Below, piece by piece: positions 24,727 through 32,838 of a DNA stretch of 64,000 nt. How positions within the stretch are numbered: the stretch's first letter is position 1; each line of letters starts with the position of its first letter. The position numbers and the translations under genes are program-made. The stretch comes from Asanoa iriomotensis (GTDB taxonomy: Bacteria; Actinomycetota; Actinomycetes; Mycobacteriales; Micromonosporaceae), in the NCBI RefSeq assembly GCF_016862515.1, contig NZ_BONC01000038.1, positions 1-64,000 of the forward strand. Reading direction: 5' to 3'. The notes under the pieces are model-generated. The model had not been told where the DNA came from. It worked only from the letters and a program-made list of their open reading frames with translations, and searched no databases.

Positions 24727-25701
24727 ATGCGGGCGTCGGGCAGCCGATTGATCAGCGTTGGTGCGTACCGGCCCTCGCGGGTCGTCTCCAACGCCGAGAT
24801 CTGCACGCTCATCGACTCGACCGACGAGTGGATCCGCCGGCGGTCGGGCATCGTCAGCCGCCGCTTCGGCGGCCCCGACGAGACCGTGGTCAGCATGGGT
24901 GCGGCCGCCGGGCGGCAGGCGATCTGCCGCGCCGGGTTGGACCCGAGCGAGATCGACACCGTGCTGCTGGCCAGCATGTCCTGGGTGCACCAGTCGCCGC
25001 CGGCCGCACCGCAGGTGGCCGAGCAGGTCGGCGCGTCCGGTGCGGCCGCCATCGACGTCGGTGTCGCGTGTGCCGGGTTCTGCCACGCGGTCGCGGTCGC
25101 GGACGCGCTGGTCCGGGCCGGCACCGCTCGGCACGTCCTGGTGGTCGGCGCGGAGAAGATGACCGACATCGTCGAGCCCACGGATCGGACGATGGCGTTC
25201 CTGTTCGCCGACGGCGCGGGCGCCGTGGTCGTCGGCCCGGCCGCCGAGCGCGGCATCGGCCCGGTGGTCTGGGGCGCCGACGGCTCGAAGGCCGCGCTGA
25301 TCGCCCACCCGGTGCCGTGGACGAACCTGCGCGAGCACCCCGACGTGTGGCCGTCGCTGAAGATGGCCGGGCCGGAGGTGTTCCGCTGGGCGGTCGCCGA
25401 CGTGACCGCGACGGCCCGCGCGGCGCTGGCCGCGGCCGGGCTGAAGCCCGAGGCGCTGGCTGCGTTCGTGCCACACCAGGCCAACGCGCGGATCACCGAC
25501 AAGATGGCGACGGCGCTGGGCCTGCCGGCGTCCTGTGTGGTCGCCGGCGACATCGAGACGGCCGGCAACACCTCGGCCGCCTCGATCCCGCTCGCGCTGG
25601 ACGCGCTGCTCGCGGCCCCGACAGCACCGACCGGGCCGGCCCTGCTGGTGGGCTTCGGCGCGGGGCTGTCGTACTCCGCGTTGGTGGTCGATCTTCCTTA
25701 G
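24727..25701 (+). CDS. 3-oxoacyl-ACP synthase III (KAS III/FabH-like)
   Basis: A 324-aa thiolase-fold condensing enzyme with the full catalytic triad: C115 in [10 protein letters not shown]250 in [15 protein letters not shown] and N281 in [12 protein letters not shown]. The oxyanion-hole glycine stretch [14 protein letters not shown] ends the protein. It should load an acyl-CoA starter and condense it with malonyl-ACP. It is isolated from fabD, acpP or fabF, so it may prime a special fatty acid or a natural product rather than serve housekeeping synthesis. A GGAAGG site precedes ATG 24727. Its stop overlaps glyA's by 4 bp (TTAG 25698-25701). Confidence 0.9.
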   Translation: MRASGSRLISVGAYRPSRVVSNAEICTLIDSTDEWIRRRSGIVSRRFGGPDETVVSMGAAAGRQAICRAGLDPSEIDTVLLASMSWVHQSPPAAPQVAEQVGASGAAAIDVGVACAGFCHAVAVADALVRAGTARHVLVVGAEKMTDIVEPTDRTMAFLFADGAGAVVVGPAAERGIGPVVWGADGSKAALIAHPVPWTNLREHPDVWPSLKMAGPEVFRWAVADVTATARAALAAAGLKPEALAAFVPHQANARITDKMATALGLPASCVVAGDIETAGNTSAASIPLALDALLAAPTAPTGPALLVGFGAGLSYSALVVDLP

Positions 25702-27260
25702 GCGGCGGCGCCCCGGTGCTCGAAGGCGGTCAGGCCGAAGTCGGCCGGGTGGAAGTGGTCGAGGTCGAGGTGCGGGTAGAGCACGTGCTGGGCGAGCAGC
25801 GCGTGCACGCGCTTGCCGGCCTCGTCGACCGCGTCGGGCTGGGTGCTGAACTTGGCCTTGCTGGCCGGCTTGTCACCCTCGCCGGCGGCCGGCGTGGTGG
25901 CGGCCAGCACGCGGGCGATGATGTCGGCGATCTCGTCCATCTCGCCGGTGCCCATGCCGAGCGTGGTCAGCGCCGGCGTGCCCAACCGCAGCCCGCTCGT
26001 GTACCAGGCGCCGTTGGGGTCGCCCGGCAGGCTGTTGCGGTTGAGCGTCATGCCGCAGTCGCGCAGGGCCTGCTCGGCCTGCCGGCCGGTGAGCCCGAAG
26101 CCCTGCTCGACGTCGACGAGCAGCAGGTGGTTGTCGGTGCCGCCGGTGAGCACCGGGACGCCGCGCTTGAGCAGGCCCTCGGCCAGCGCCTGCGAGTTGG
26201 CGACGATCCGGGCGGCGTAGTCGGCGAACTCCGGCTTCGACGCCTCGCGCAGCGCGACGGCCTTCGCGGCCATCACGTGCGACAGCGGGCCGCCGAGGAT
26301 CGCGGGGCAGCCCTTGTCGAGCGCCTCCGCGTATTCGGCGGTCGAGAGCACCATGCCGCCGCGCGGGCCGCGCAGGGTCTTGTGCGTGGTCGTGGTGACG
26401 ACGTGCGCGTGGGCGACCGGGTCGAAGTCGCCCTGGAACACCTTGCCCGCGACCAGGCCGGCGAAGTGTGCCATGTCGACCATCAGGGTCGCGCCGACCT
26501 CGTCGGCGATGGAGCGCAGCTCCGCGAAGTTGATTTTCCGGGAGTACGCCGAGTAGCCGGCGAGCAGGATCAGCGGCCGCACCTCGCGGGCCCGGTCGCG
26601 CACGGCGGCGAGGTCGAGCAGCTTGGTCTCGGGATCCACGGAGTACGAGTGCGCCTCGAACATCCGGCTGGAGATGTTGAACCGGTAGCCGTGCGTCAGG
26701 TGCCCGCCGGAGTAGTAGTCCATCGCGAGCAGGCGCTGGCTGTTGACCGCCGCGCGCAGCTCGGCGAACTGCGCCTCGGTGATCTGCGGCAGCCGGGCGG
26801 GCCCGTCGAGGCCGCCGAACCGCTCGAGCACGTCGGCCTCGACCCGGGTGGCCAGGATGGCCAGGAACGCGACGAGGTTGGCGTCGGCGCCGGAGTGCGG
26901 CTGCACGTACGCGTGCGCGGCGCCGAACAGGTCGGTGGCGAGCTTCGCGGCGGTGGCCTCGATCGTGTCGACGTTGTCGCAGCCGGCGTAGAACCGGTGG
27001 CCCGGGAAGCCCTCGGCGTATTTGTCGGTGAGCAGCGAGCCCTGCGCCGCCTGCACGGCCAGGGAGCTGAAGTTCTCCGAGGCGATCAGCTTGAGGTGTG
27101 ACCGCTGGTCGAGCAGCTCCTGCACGGTCGCGGCGGCGATGCCCGGGTCGACCGCCCGCACCGCGTCGAGCATCGCGTAGAACCCGATGGCGGACGGGTC
27201 CACCTGCGCGGGACTCACGGCCCCGAGATACCTGCCGACGATCGTCTCCATGCGGGTCAT
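25698..27260 (-). CDS. glyA: Serine hydroxymethyltransferase, long form
   Basis: PLP enzyme converting serine and tetrahydrofolate to glycine and methylene-THF. Motifs: [51 protein letters not shown] and the PLP lysine in [14 protein letters not shown]. At 520 aa it is about 90 residues longer than the usual bacterial enzyme (about 415-430 aa); extra sequence lies after HSGADAN (an insertion with [15 protein letters not shown]) and at the C-terminus ([19 protein letters not shown]). It may be a second SHMT paralogue. ATG 27251 is an alternative start. Confidence 0.9.
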   Translation of the reverse strand: MTRMETIVGRYLGAVSPAQVDPSAIGFYAMLDAVRAVDPGIAAATVQELLDQRSHLKLIASENFSSLAVQAAQGSLLTDKYAEGFPGHRFYAGCDNVDTIEATAAKLATDLFGAAHAYVQPHSGADANLVAFLAILATRVEADVLERFGGLDGPARLPQITEAQFAELRAAVNSQRLLAMDYYSGGHLTHGYRFNISSRMFEAHSYSVDPETKLLDLAAVRDRAREVRPLILLAGYSAYSRKINFAELRSIADEVGATLMVDMAHFAGLVAGKVFQGDFDPVAHAHVVTTTTHKTLRGPRGGMVLSTAEYAEALDKGCPAILGGPLSHVMAAKAVALREASKPEFADYAARIVANSQALAEGLLKRGVPVLTGGTDNHLLLVDVEQGFGLTGRQAEQALRDCGMTLNRNSLPGDPNGAWYTSGLRLGTPALTTLGMGTGEMDEIADIIARVLAATTPAAGEGDKPASKAKFSTQPDAVDEAGKRVHALLAQHVLYPHLDLDHFHPADFGLTAFEHRGAAA

Positions 27261-27306
27261 TGTCCGCCAGCACCGTCACCGGTCAGCGGGCGGGTGTCCC
27301 GCGCCG

Positions 27307-27312
27307 TACGGT
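27307..27312 (+). promoter_or_regulatory. -10 box (TACGGT), leaderless start
   Basis: TACGGT is 7 nt before ATG 27320 of the PPOX gene and selects that start. Confidence 0.45.
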
Positions 27313-27319
27313 AGGAATC

Positions 27320-27709
27320 ATGACAAAGCTGCCCGCCGATGTGGTTCGGCTGATCGACGAGCCCTGCACCGCGCACCTCGCGACCCTGCTGCCCGACGGC
27401 GCACCGCACAGCGTGCCGCCCTGGGTGGGCCTCGAAGGCGACCGCGTCTCGTTCCTGACCTCGCTGGGCTCGCGCAAGGCCCGCAACATCGCCCGCGACC
27501 CGCGCGTGGCGATCTCGCTGACCCACCCGCAACGCCCGAACGACATGGCCTACCTGCGCGGCCGGGTGGTCGAGGTGGTGGAGGGCGACCGGGGCTGGGA
27601 GATCATCGACCGCCTGGCCCAGAAGTACATGGGCGGCCCGTACCCGTTGCGCACCGACCGGGTGGCCTTCCTCGTCGAGGTCGACCAGTCCGGCGCGATG
27701 TCGTTCTAG
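27320..27709 (+). CDS. PPOX-class (probably F420- or FMN-dependent) oxidoreductase
   Basis: A 129-aa split-barrel flavin/deazaflavin-binding protein: CTAHLATLLPDGAPHSVPPW, then SLGSRKARNIARDPRVAISL and an ending RVAFLVEVDQSGAMSF. In mycobacteria and relatives this short form usually binds F420 and reduces small molecules such as quinones or biliverdin; which cofactor is used here cannot be seen. ATG 27320 is supported by the TACGGT box. The gene is divergent from glyA and is followed by a long perfect hairpin. Confidence 0.82.
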   Translation: MTKLPADVVRLIDEPCTAHLATLLPDGAPHSVPPWVGLEGDRVSFLTSLGSRKARNIARDPRVAISLTHPQRPNDMAYLRGRVVEVVEGDRGWEIIDRLAQKYMGGPYPLRTDRVAFLVEVDQSGAMSF

Positions 27710-27714
27710 CCGGG

Positions 27715-27765
27715 AAAGGAACGGACCGTTGTTAACGCATAGCGTTAACAACGGTCCGTTCCTTT
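27715..27765. terminator. Perfect 24-bp inverted repeat, bidirectional terminator
   Basis: The arms at 27715-27738 and 27742-27765 are perfectly complementary with a 3-nt ATA loop. The hairpin sits 6 nt after the PPOX stop and 5 nt from the convergent M36 peptidase stop. It is AT-richer than its surroundings, holds GTTAAC in each arm and has AAAGG/CCTTT at its foot, so transcripts from either side end near a U-run. Confidence 0.8.
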
Positions 27766-27769
27766 CGGC

Positions 27770-30718
27770 TCAGGCTAGGAACGCCTGGAACTCGGCGGCG
27801 CGGACGAAGTCGTCCTGGACGCTGCCCGCGGCGCAGTCGGTCGTGTACTGCGGGTCCTGGTCCTGCTCACCCGCGTAGTCCGGTGCGCCGGTGCACTGGT
27901 TGGTGACCACCTCGAAGCGCAGGTGGGTGGCCAGCGTCGGCTTGAAGCGGAAGCCCTTGAACAGCAGTTCGGGCGCCCGCGGCCGCGGCGCGACCGACGG
28001 GAAGGCGTCATCCGGGCTGGTGTAGACGGCCCGGAAGTCGGCCGGGTCCGCGCACGTCACGGAACCCTTCGCCAGGCACGCCGACACCTTGAACTGGCGC
28101 AGCGCGGTGAACCTGTTCTGGCCGCCCGCGTCCGGGTCGCCGGCGACGGCCGGCCGGAGCATGGCGCTCACCTGGACCCGGCTGACCAGTTGTGTGCCGC
28201 CGGCCAGGTCGACCGTGACCTGCTTGCCTGCGACCGGGCTGTTCAGCGACGCCCAGTTGGTGGTCTCGTCGTCGTCGATCAGCTTGGCCTGGTTGACGCC
28301 GTCGCCGGTGGCGGTGGCGCCGGCCGAGCCGGACGCGAGGTTTTCCAGCATGACCACCGGCAGCGGCACGGTCTGGCCGGCCTTGACGGTGATCGGGCCG
28401 ACGCGCACCAGGCCGCGGCCCGGCGCCTGGGCGACGAACTCGTAGGTGCCCGGCACCAGCGCCACCTCGCTGCCCAACGGCGTCGCGGCGTCGGTGTCCG
28501 CCACCGGCACCGCGCGGGCCTGGTAGCGGCCCACGAACAGCTTGGCGTTGGCCAGCGGGCCCGAGCCGCCGCCGAGCGCGACCGGCTTGAACTGTACCCG
28601 CGCCTCGGTCGCGTGCGGCGACGCGAAGCTCGGCACCGGGTTGGCGTCGGCCGGGCTCAGGCTCGTCGCGCCCTCGCCGAGACCGCGCTTGGCGAACGCG
28701 TTCCAGAGCAGGTCCTGGTTGGCGCCGCCGAACCGGATCTGGTCGGCCGCGAGCATCGCGTCGCGGGAGTCGACCATGCTGACCCCGCTGACGCCCATCA
28801 GCAGGTACGAGTCGAAGACGAGCTGGATCCAGCGGCGGTTGCCCGGGCACGAGGTGACCGGCCGTTCGCCGTTGGCGCAGGCCTTCTGGAGCTTCGCGTT
28901 GCCCGACCCGTACCGCTTCATCATCGCGGCCCGGATGTCGTAGTTCGTCGCCGTCCACACCTCGCCCGAGGCGTGCACCTGCAGACCCACGAAGTCGTAG
29001 TCGACCGAGCTGTAGTTCAGCGGGCTGTCGGCCATGTTGTAGTTGCGGATGCCGGCGATCGGGTCCGAGGTCACGTACTGACCGATCGTCGTGCCCTGCA
29101 GGCCCTTGGCCGCGTAGCCGTGCTCGTAGAGGTATTCCATGGCGAGCTGGTCCGACCAGCTCTCGCTCATGCCCTGCGGGCTGCTCACGCCCGCGTTCGG
29201 GCCGGCGATCATGCGGTTGGTGATGGCGTGGCCGTACTCGTGGGCGATCACGGACATGTCGTAGTCGCCGTCGACGCACGGTGCGTAGAAGGTGCCGGGG
29301 ATCGCCTGCCACAGGTACATGTTGGTGATCGGCGCGGTGCCCTCCGGCGGCGTGATCTGGTTGGCGTTGTCGCGGGCGGCGAAGCCCGGGAACCCGCCGG
29401 CGATGCCGCCCGCCTGCGCGTTGCCCTGCTCGAAGTCGTTGCCGAGCCCGCCCTTGCCGAAGTTGTCGCCCTGCATGTTCCAGGCTTCCTCGGTGAAGCC
29501 CAGGTGGTAGGACCAGTCGTGCATCCGGTTGTGCATCGCGAACAGGTTGGCCCGGGCCGCGTCGATGTCGTTGCGCTCGGGCGAGGTGAACACCGCGGGG
29601 TCGCAGCCCTGCTCGTACCACTGGTTGGTCCAGTTGTAGTTGTAGTCGCGGTTGGGCCGGGCCGTCGAGGTCTCGGTGCCGACGGTGAACGGGTCGGCGC
29701 TGTTCCAGTTGTGCACCGCGATCGCGTTGTTGCCACGGGTCGTGTTGGTGGACAGGCCCGTCGCCGGGTCGACGTCCCACGGCAGCGGCGACGCCGACGT
29801 GCCGACGGCCTCGTCACAGCCGCGCTGCTGGGTCCAGCACCAGTCCTCGCGGGTGTCCTTGGAGCTGTAGTCGACGCGCGGGTTGCTCGGGAAGACCTGC
29901 CACTGCGGGTTGTCGCCGGAGTCGTGGTGGTCGACCAGGTCCTCGCGGACCAGCACGCCGCCGTCACGAGCGTCCACATAGGTCGAATAAGCCACCGGCT
30001 CGGCGCCGTTGGCGACGACCACCACCTGGTACGCCGCGCGGGCGCCCCGGTCGGCGGTCGGCACCGCCACGAGGTCGGTGCGCAGGACCGTGGCGCCGGC
30101 CGCCGCGGCGTCGGCGATCGCGATCCGTTCCGCGTCGGCGGCGGACAGCGTCGCCGGCTCCGGCGCGCCGCCGTCGCGGGCCAGGGAAGAGCTGACGTGC
30201 CAGACCGATCCGTCGCGTACGCCGACGCTCAGGATGCCGTCCTGTCCGGCGGGCAGGTCGCCGAACCGCTGACGCATGATGACGGCGGCACCGTCGCCGA
30301 TCGGCCGCACCGTGAGCACCTCGAGCGCGGCGGCGCCGGACTCCGACAGCCCCAGCAGCTCGCGGTTGGCGGCCACGTATTCGCGCGCGGCCTGCGCCGG
30401 ATCGGCGGACAGCCCGCTGGCCAGTGCCTGGTCGGTCGGCGCCACCACCGCGGCGGTGCCGAGGTTGTTGTAGGTCACCCGGGCCTGCGTGCGGCTGGCC
30501 CGGTTGCGCTGTTCGCCGGTCGGCGCGATCGCGCCCCGGCGGTTGTCCTTGTCGCCGGTGCCGACGTGGTCGCCTTGCACGACACCGCCGCCGGCCGGCC
30601 CACGCTGCTGCTGTGGTGCCGACCGCGCGGCGCCGCCGGCCGCACCGGACGCGAGAACCAGCACCGCTGCGGTCAGCAGCACGGTGGATCCTCGCCGGCT
30701 AAGAAGTCGTCTTTGCAC
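27770..30718 (-). CDS. Secreted M36 (fungalysin-type) metallopeptidase
   Basis: A 982-aa exported protease starting at GTG 30718 behind a GAGGAGG ribosome binding site. Order: signal peptide (LLSRRGSTVLLTAAVLVLA), FTP/PepSY-like propeptide to about residue 270, catalytic domain with zinc motif HEYGH (493-497) and third ligand E519 in GMSESWSDQ, then a C-terminal domain (about 800-980) with the look of an F5/8-type C (discoidin-like) module (KLIDDDETTNWASLNSPVAG). The catalytic domain is expected to be freed by propeptide removal outside the cell. It faces the PPOX gene across the bidirectional hairpin and is divergent from marR. Confidence 0.9.
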   Translation of the reverse strand: MQRRLLSRRGSTVLLTAAVLVLASGAAGGAARSAPQQQRGPAGGGVVQGDHVGTGDKDNRRGAIAPTGEQRNRASRTQARVTYNNLGTAAVVAPTDQALASGLSADPAQAAREYVAANRELLGLSESGAAALEVLTVRPIGDGAAVIMRQRFGDLPAGQDGILSVGVRDGSVWHVSSSLARDGGAPEPATLSAADAERIAIADAAAAGATVLRTDLVAVPTADRGARAAYQVVVVANGAEPVAYSTYVDARDGGVLVREDLVDHHDSGDNPQWQVFPSNPRVDYSSKDTREDWCWTQQRGCDEAVGTSASPLPWDVDPATGLSTNTTRGNNAIAVHNWNSADPFTVGTETSTARPNRDYNYNWTNQWYEQGCDPAVFTSPERNDIDAARANLFAMHNRMHDWSYHLGFTEEAWNMQGDNFGKGGLGNDFEQGNAQAGGIAGGFPGFAARDNANQITPPEGTAPITNMYLWQAIPGTFYAPCVDGDYDMSVIAHEYGHAITNRMIAGPNAGVSSPQGMSESWSDQLAMEYLYEHGYAAKGLQGTTIGQYVTSDPIAGIRNYNMADSPLNYSSVDYDFVGLQVHASGEVWTATNYDIRAAMMKRYGSGNAKLQKACANGERPVTSCPGNRRWIQLVFDSYLLMGVSGVSMVDSRDAMLAADQIRFGGANQDLLWNAFAKRGLGEGATSLSPADANPVPSFASPHATEARVQFKPVALGGGSGPLANAKLFVGRYQARAVPVADTDAATPLGSEVALVPGTYEFVAQAPGRGLVRVGPITVKAGQTVPLPVVMLENLASGSAGATATGDGVNQAKLIDDDETTNWASLNSPVAGKQVTVDLAGGTQLVSRVQVSAMLRPAVAGDPDAGGQNRFTALRQFKVSACLAKGSVTCADPADFRAVYTSPDDAFPSVAPRPRAPELLFKGFRFKPTLATHLRFEVVTNQCTGAPDYAGEQDQDPQYTTDCAAGSVQDDFVRAAEFQAFLA

Positions 30719-30837
30719 GGCCCCTCCTCTCCGGACGGCTGCGTTGCCGTCGGGGAGGAATCTACGGGCGACATTGATCTACGGGAATGGGCCGGATGGA
30801 CGTGAATCGATCCACAGCGCCTGACTTCGGCAGATTA

Positions 30838-30848
30838 TCCGTTACGGA
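30838..30848. promoter_or_regulatory. Candidate MarR operator upstream of marR
   Basis: TCCGTTACGGA is a perfect 5-1-5 palindrome just upstream of the marR -10 box (30851-30856). A similar 11-mer (TCTGTAACAAA) recurs before the MFS gene at 31360-31370; the shared longer pattern is AGATTrTCyGTwACrrA. Confidence 0.5.
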
Positions 30849-30850
30849 CC

Positions 30851-30856
30851 TATGCT
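30851..30856 (+). promoter_or_regulatory. -10 box (TATGCT), leaderless start of marR
   Basis: TATGCT lies 7 nt before ATG 30864. It overlaps the earlier in-frame ATG at 30852, which therefore cannot be the start on this promoter. Confidence 0.45.
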
Positions 30857-30863
30857 GGGAGCC

Positions 30864-31352
30864 ATGACCGCGATGGCACCCCGGCGCGAGCGCCCCGACC
30901 TGTCGTTCCTGCTCGACCACACCAGCCTCGTGCTGCGCTCCCGGATGACGGCGGCGCTGGGCGAGATCGGCCTCACGCCGCGGATGCACTGTGTGCTCGT
31001 GCACGCCCTCGAACAGGAGCGCACGCAGATCCAGCTCGCCGAGATCGGCGACATGGACAAGACGACGATGGTCGTCACGGTCGACGCGCTGGAGGAGGCC
31101 GGGCTGGCGGAGCGGCGCCCGTCGAGCACCGACCGCCGGGCCCGGATCATCGCGGTCACCGACGCGGGCGCCCGGCTGGCCCGGCGGAGCCAGGAGATCG
31201 TCGACCGGGTGCACGCCGAGGCGCTGGACGCGCTGCCCGCCACCGAGCGCAAGGCGTTCCTGCGGGCCCTGGAGCGGTTGGTCGGCGACCACCTGGCCGC
31301 GCCGGTGGAGGCACCCCGGCCGGTCCGCCGGGCTCGGGAGGTAGTCCGCTGA
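30864..31352 (+). CDS. MarR-family transcriptional regulator
   Basis: A 162-aa winged-helix protein. The DNA-binding part reads LGEIGLTPRMHCVLVHALEQ, QIQLAEIGDMDKTTMVVTVDALEEAGLAERRPSSTDRRARIIAVTD, with the wing motif DRRAR typical of MarR. The C-terminal helix forms the dimer. It lies 40 bp upstream of an MFS drug-type exporter in the same direction and a related inverted repeat occurs before both genes, so it probably represses itself and the exporter until a small aromatic or drug ligand binds. Confidence 0.88.
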   Translation: MTAMAPRRERPDLSFLLDHTSLVLRSRMTAALGEIGLTPRMHCVLVHALEQERTQIQLAEIGDMDKTTMVVTVDALEEAGLAERRPSSTDRRARIIAVTDAGARLARRSQEIVDRVHAEALDALPATERKAFLRALERLVGDHLAAPVEAPRPVRRAREVVR

Positions 31353-31359
31353 GAGATTG

Positions 31360-31370
31360 TCTGTAACAAA
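31360..31370. promoter_or_regulatory. Second candidate MarR site, upstream of MFS gene
   Basis: TCTGTAACAAA resembles the palindrome at 30838-30848 within the shared pattern AGATTrTCyGTwACrrA. It lies in the 40-bp gap before the MFS start at 31393, next to the short palindrome ACTATCTAGT (31371-31380). Confidence 0.4.
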
Positions 31371-31392
31371 ACTATCTAGTACGGTCCTTCGT

Positions 31393-32823
31393 ATGAACGA
31401 AGCCCGTACTCGGTGGACCGCGCTCGGCGTGCTCGCCACCGGCTCGCTGATGACCATCCTCGACGGCTCGATCGTCACGGTCGCGATGCCCGCCATCCAG
31501 GCCGACCTGGGCTTCTCGCCGCCGGCCCTGAGCTGGGTGGTCAACGCGTACCTGATCGCCTTCGGCAGCCTGCTGCTGCTCGCCGGGCGGCTCGGTGACC
31601 TGATCGGTCGCAAGTGGATGTTCCTGGCCGGCACCGCCGTGTTCACCGCGGCCTCGCTGCTGGCCGGCGCCGCCACCACGCCCGCGCTGCTGATCGCGGC
31701 CCGGTTCCTGCAGGGCGTCGGCAGCGCGCTGGCCGTCGCGGTCAGCCTGGGCATCCTCGTCACGCTGTTCACCGCGCCGGGCGAGCGGGCCAGGGCGATC
31801 GCGGTGTTCAGCTTCACCGGCGCGGCCGGCGCGGCCATCGGCCAGGTGCTCGGCGGCGTGCTCACCGACGCGCTGAGCTGGCACTGGATCTTCCTGATCA
31901 ACCTGCCGATCGGGCTGGCCACGATCGCGCTCGGCCGACGGACGCTGCCGGCCGAGCCGGGCCTGGGCCGCCGCGCCGGGGCCGACGTCCTGGGCGCCGG
32001 GCTCGTCACCGCCGGCCTGGTGGTCGGCATCTACACGGTCGTCAACGTCTCGTCGTACGGCGCCGGCCGGGTAGTCGGCCAGTTCGCGCTCGCGGCGGCC
32101 CTGCTGGCGGGCTTCGCCGTGCGGCAGGCCACCGCCCGCGACCCGCTGGTGCCGCCGCGGGTGCTCCGCGCGCCGGGGGTCGCGGTGGCCAACCTGGTGC
32201 AGGTCCTCACCCTCGCCGCCTGCTTCGCGTTCCAGGTGCTGGTGACGCTCTACCTGCAGAACGTCCTCGGGTACGACGCCCTGCGCACCGGCCTGGCCAT
32301 GCTCCCGGCCGCCGTGGCGATCGGCGCGGTCTCGCTGGGCCTCGCGGCGCGGCTCAACGCCCGCTTCGGCGAGCGCCGGATGCTGCTGGTCGGCCTCGTG
32401 TCCCTGTTCGGCACGCTCGCGCTGCTGGTCCGGGTGCCGGTGCACGCGAGCTATGCCGTCGACGTGCTGCCGGTGATGCTGCTCGCGGCCGGCTTCGGTC
32501 TCGTGCTGCCGGCGCTGGCGAGCCTGGCCATGTCGGGCGCACGACCCGACGACGCGGGCCTGGTGTCCGGGGTGTTCAACACGACGCAGCAGATCGGGAT
32601 GGCGCTCGGCGTCGCGGTGCTGTCGACGCTCGCGGCGGCGCGCACGGACGGCCTGCTCGCCGCGGGCCGGGACGCGGCCTTCGCCCTGACCAGTGGCTAC
32701 CGGCTGGCCTTCGGGGTCGGTGCGGGGCTGGTCGCACTCGCCTTCCTGACCACGTTGGCGCTGCTGAAGCCGGCTGTGCGGCCCGCGATCGAGCCGGCTC
32801 CCGAGTTCATCAAATCAGTTTGA
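31393..32823 (+). CDS. MFS drug exporter, DHA2 (14-TM) type
   Basis: A 476-aa proton antiporter. Motif A follows TM2 (LGDLIGRKWMFLAG), motif C-like glycine pattern occurs in TM5 (GAAGAAIGQVLGGVLTD) and roughly 14 hydrophobic segments are present. It follows marR, which probably controls it. Its last codons (EFIKSV) contain the palindromic ArsR-type operator and end only a few bases before the next gene's -10 box, so the 3' end doubles as the promoter of the ArsR-ArsC gene. Substrate unknown; a role in arsenic export is only a speculation from position. Confidence 0.9.
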   Translation: MNEARTRWTALGVLATGSLMTILDGSIVTVAMPAIQADLGFSPPALSWVVNAYLIAFGSLLLLAGRLGDLIGRKWMFLAGTAVFTAASLLAGAATTPALLIAARFLQGVGSALAVAVSLGILVTLFTAPGERARAIAVFSFTGAAGAAIGQVLGGVLTDALSWHWIFLINLPIGLATIALGRRTLPAEPGLGRRAGADVLGAGLVTAGLVVGIYTVVNVSSYGAGRVVGQFALAAALLAGFAVRQATARDPLVPPRVLRAPGVAVANLVQVLTLAACFAFQVLVTLYLQNVLGYDALRTGLAMLPAAVAIGAVSLGLAARLNARFGERRMLLVGLVSLFGTLALLVRVPVHASYAVDVLPVMLLAAGFGLVLPALASLAMSGARPDDAGLVSGVFNTTQQIGMALGVAVLSTLAAARTDGLLAAGRDAAFALTSGYRLAFGVGAGLVALAFLTTLALLKPAVRPAIEPAPEFIKSV

Positions 32824-32825
32824 TG
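32808..32825. promoter_or_regulatory. ArsR-type operator
   Basis: CATCAAA-tcag-TTTGATG is a perfect 7-bp inverted repeat with the ATCAA/TTGAT core of ArsR/SmtB operators. It lies inside the end of the MFS gene and abuts the -10 box of the ArsR-ArsC gene, placing it over the promoter spacer. Confidence 0.65.
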
Positions 32826-32831
32826 TAATGT
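32826..32831 (+). promoter_or_regulatory. -10 box (TAATGT) of the ArsR-ArsC gene
   Basis: TAATGT is 7 nt before GTG 32839 and overlaps an earlier in-frame GTG (32830), so GTG 32839 is the likely leaderless start. Confidence 0.5.
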
Positions 32832-32838
32832 GGACCGC

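Noticed and set aside
30760-30785. Direct repeat ATCTACGGG as a regulatory element before the M36 gene
   Set aside because: Two 9-bp copies 17 bp apart are visible, but without any regulator match they are too short to call in GC-rich DNA.
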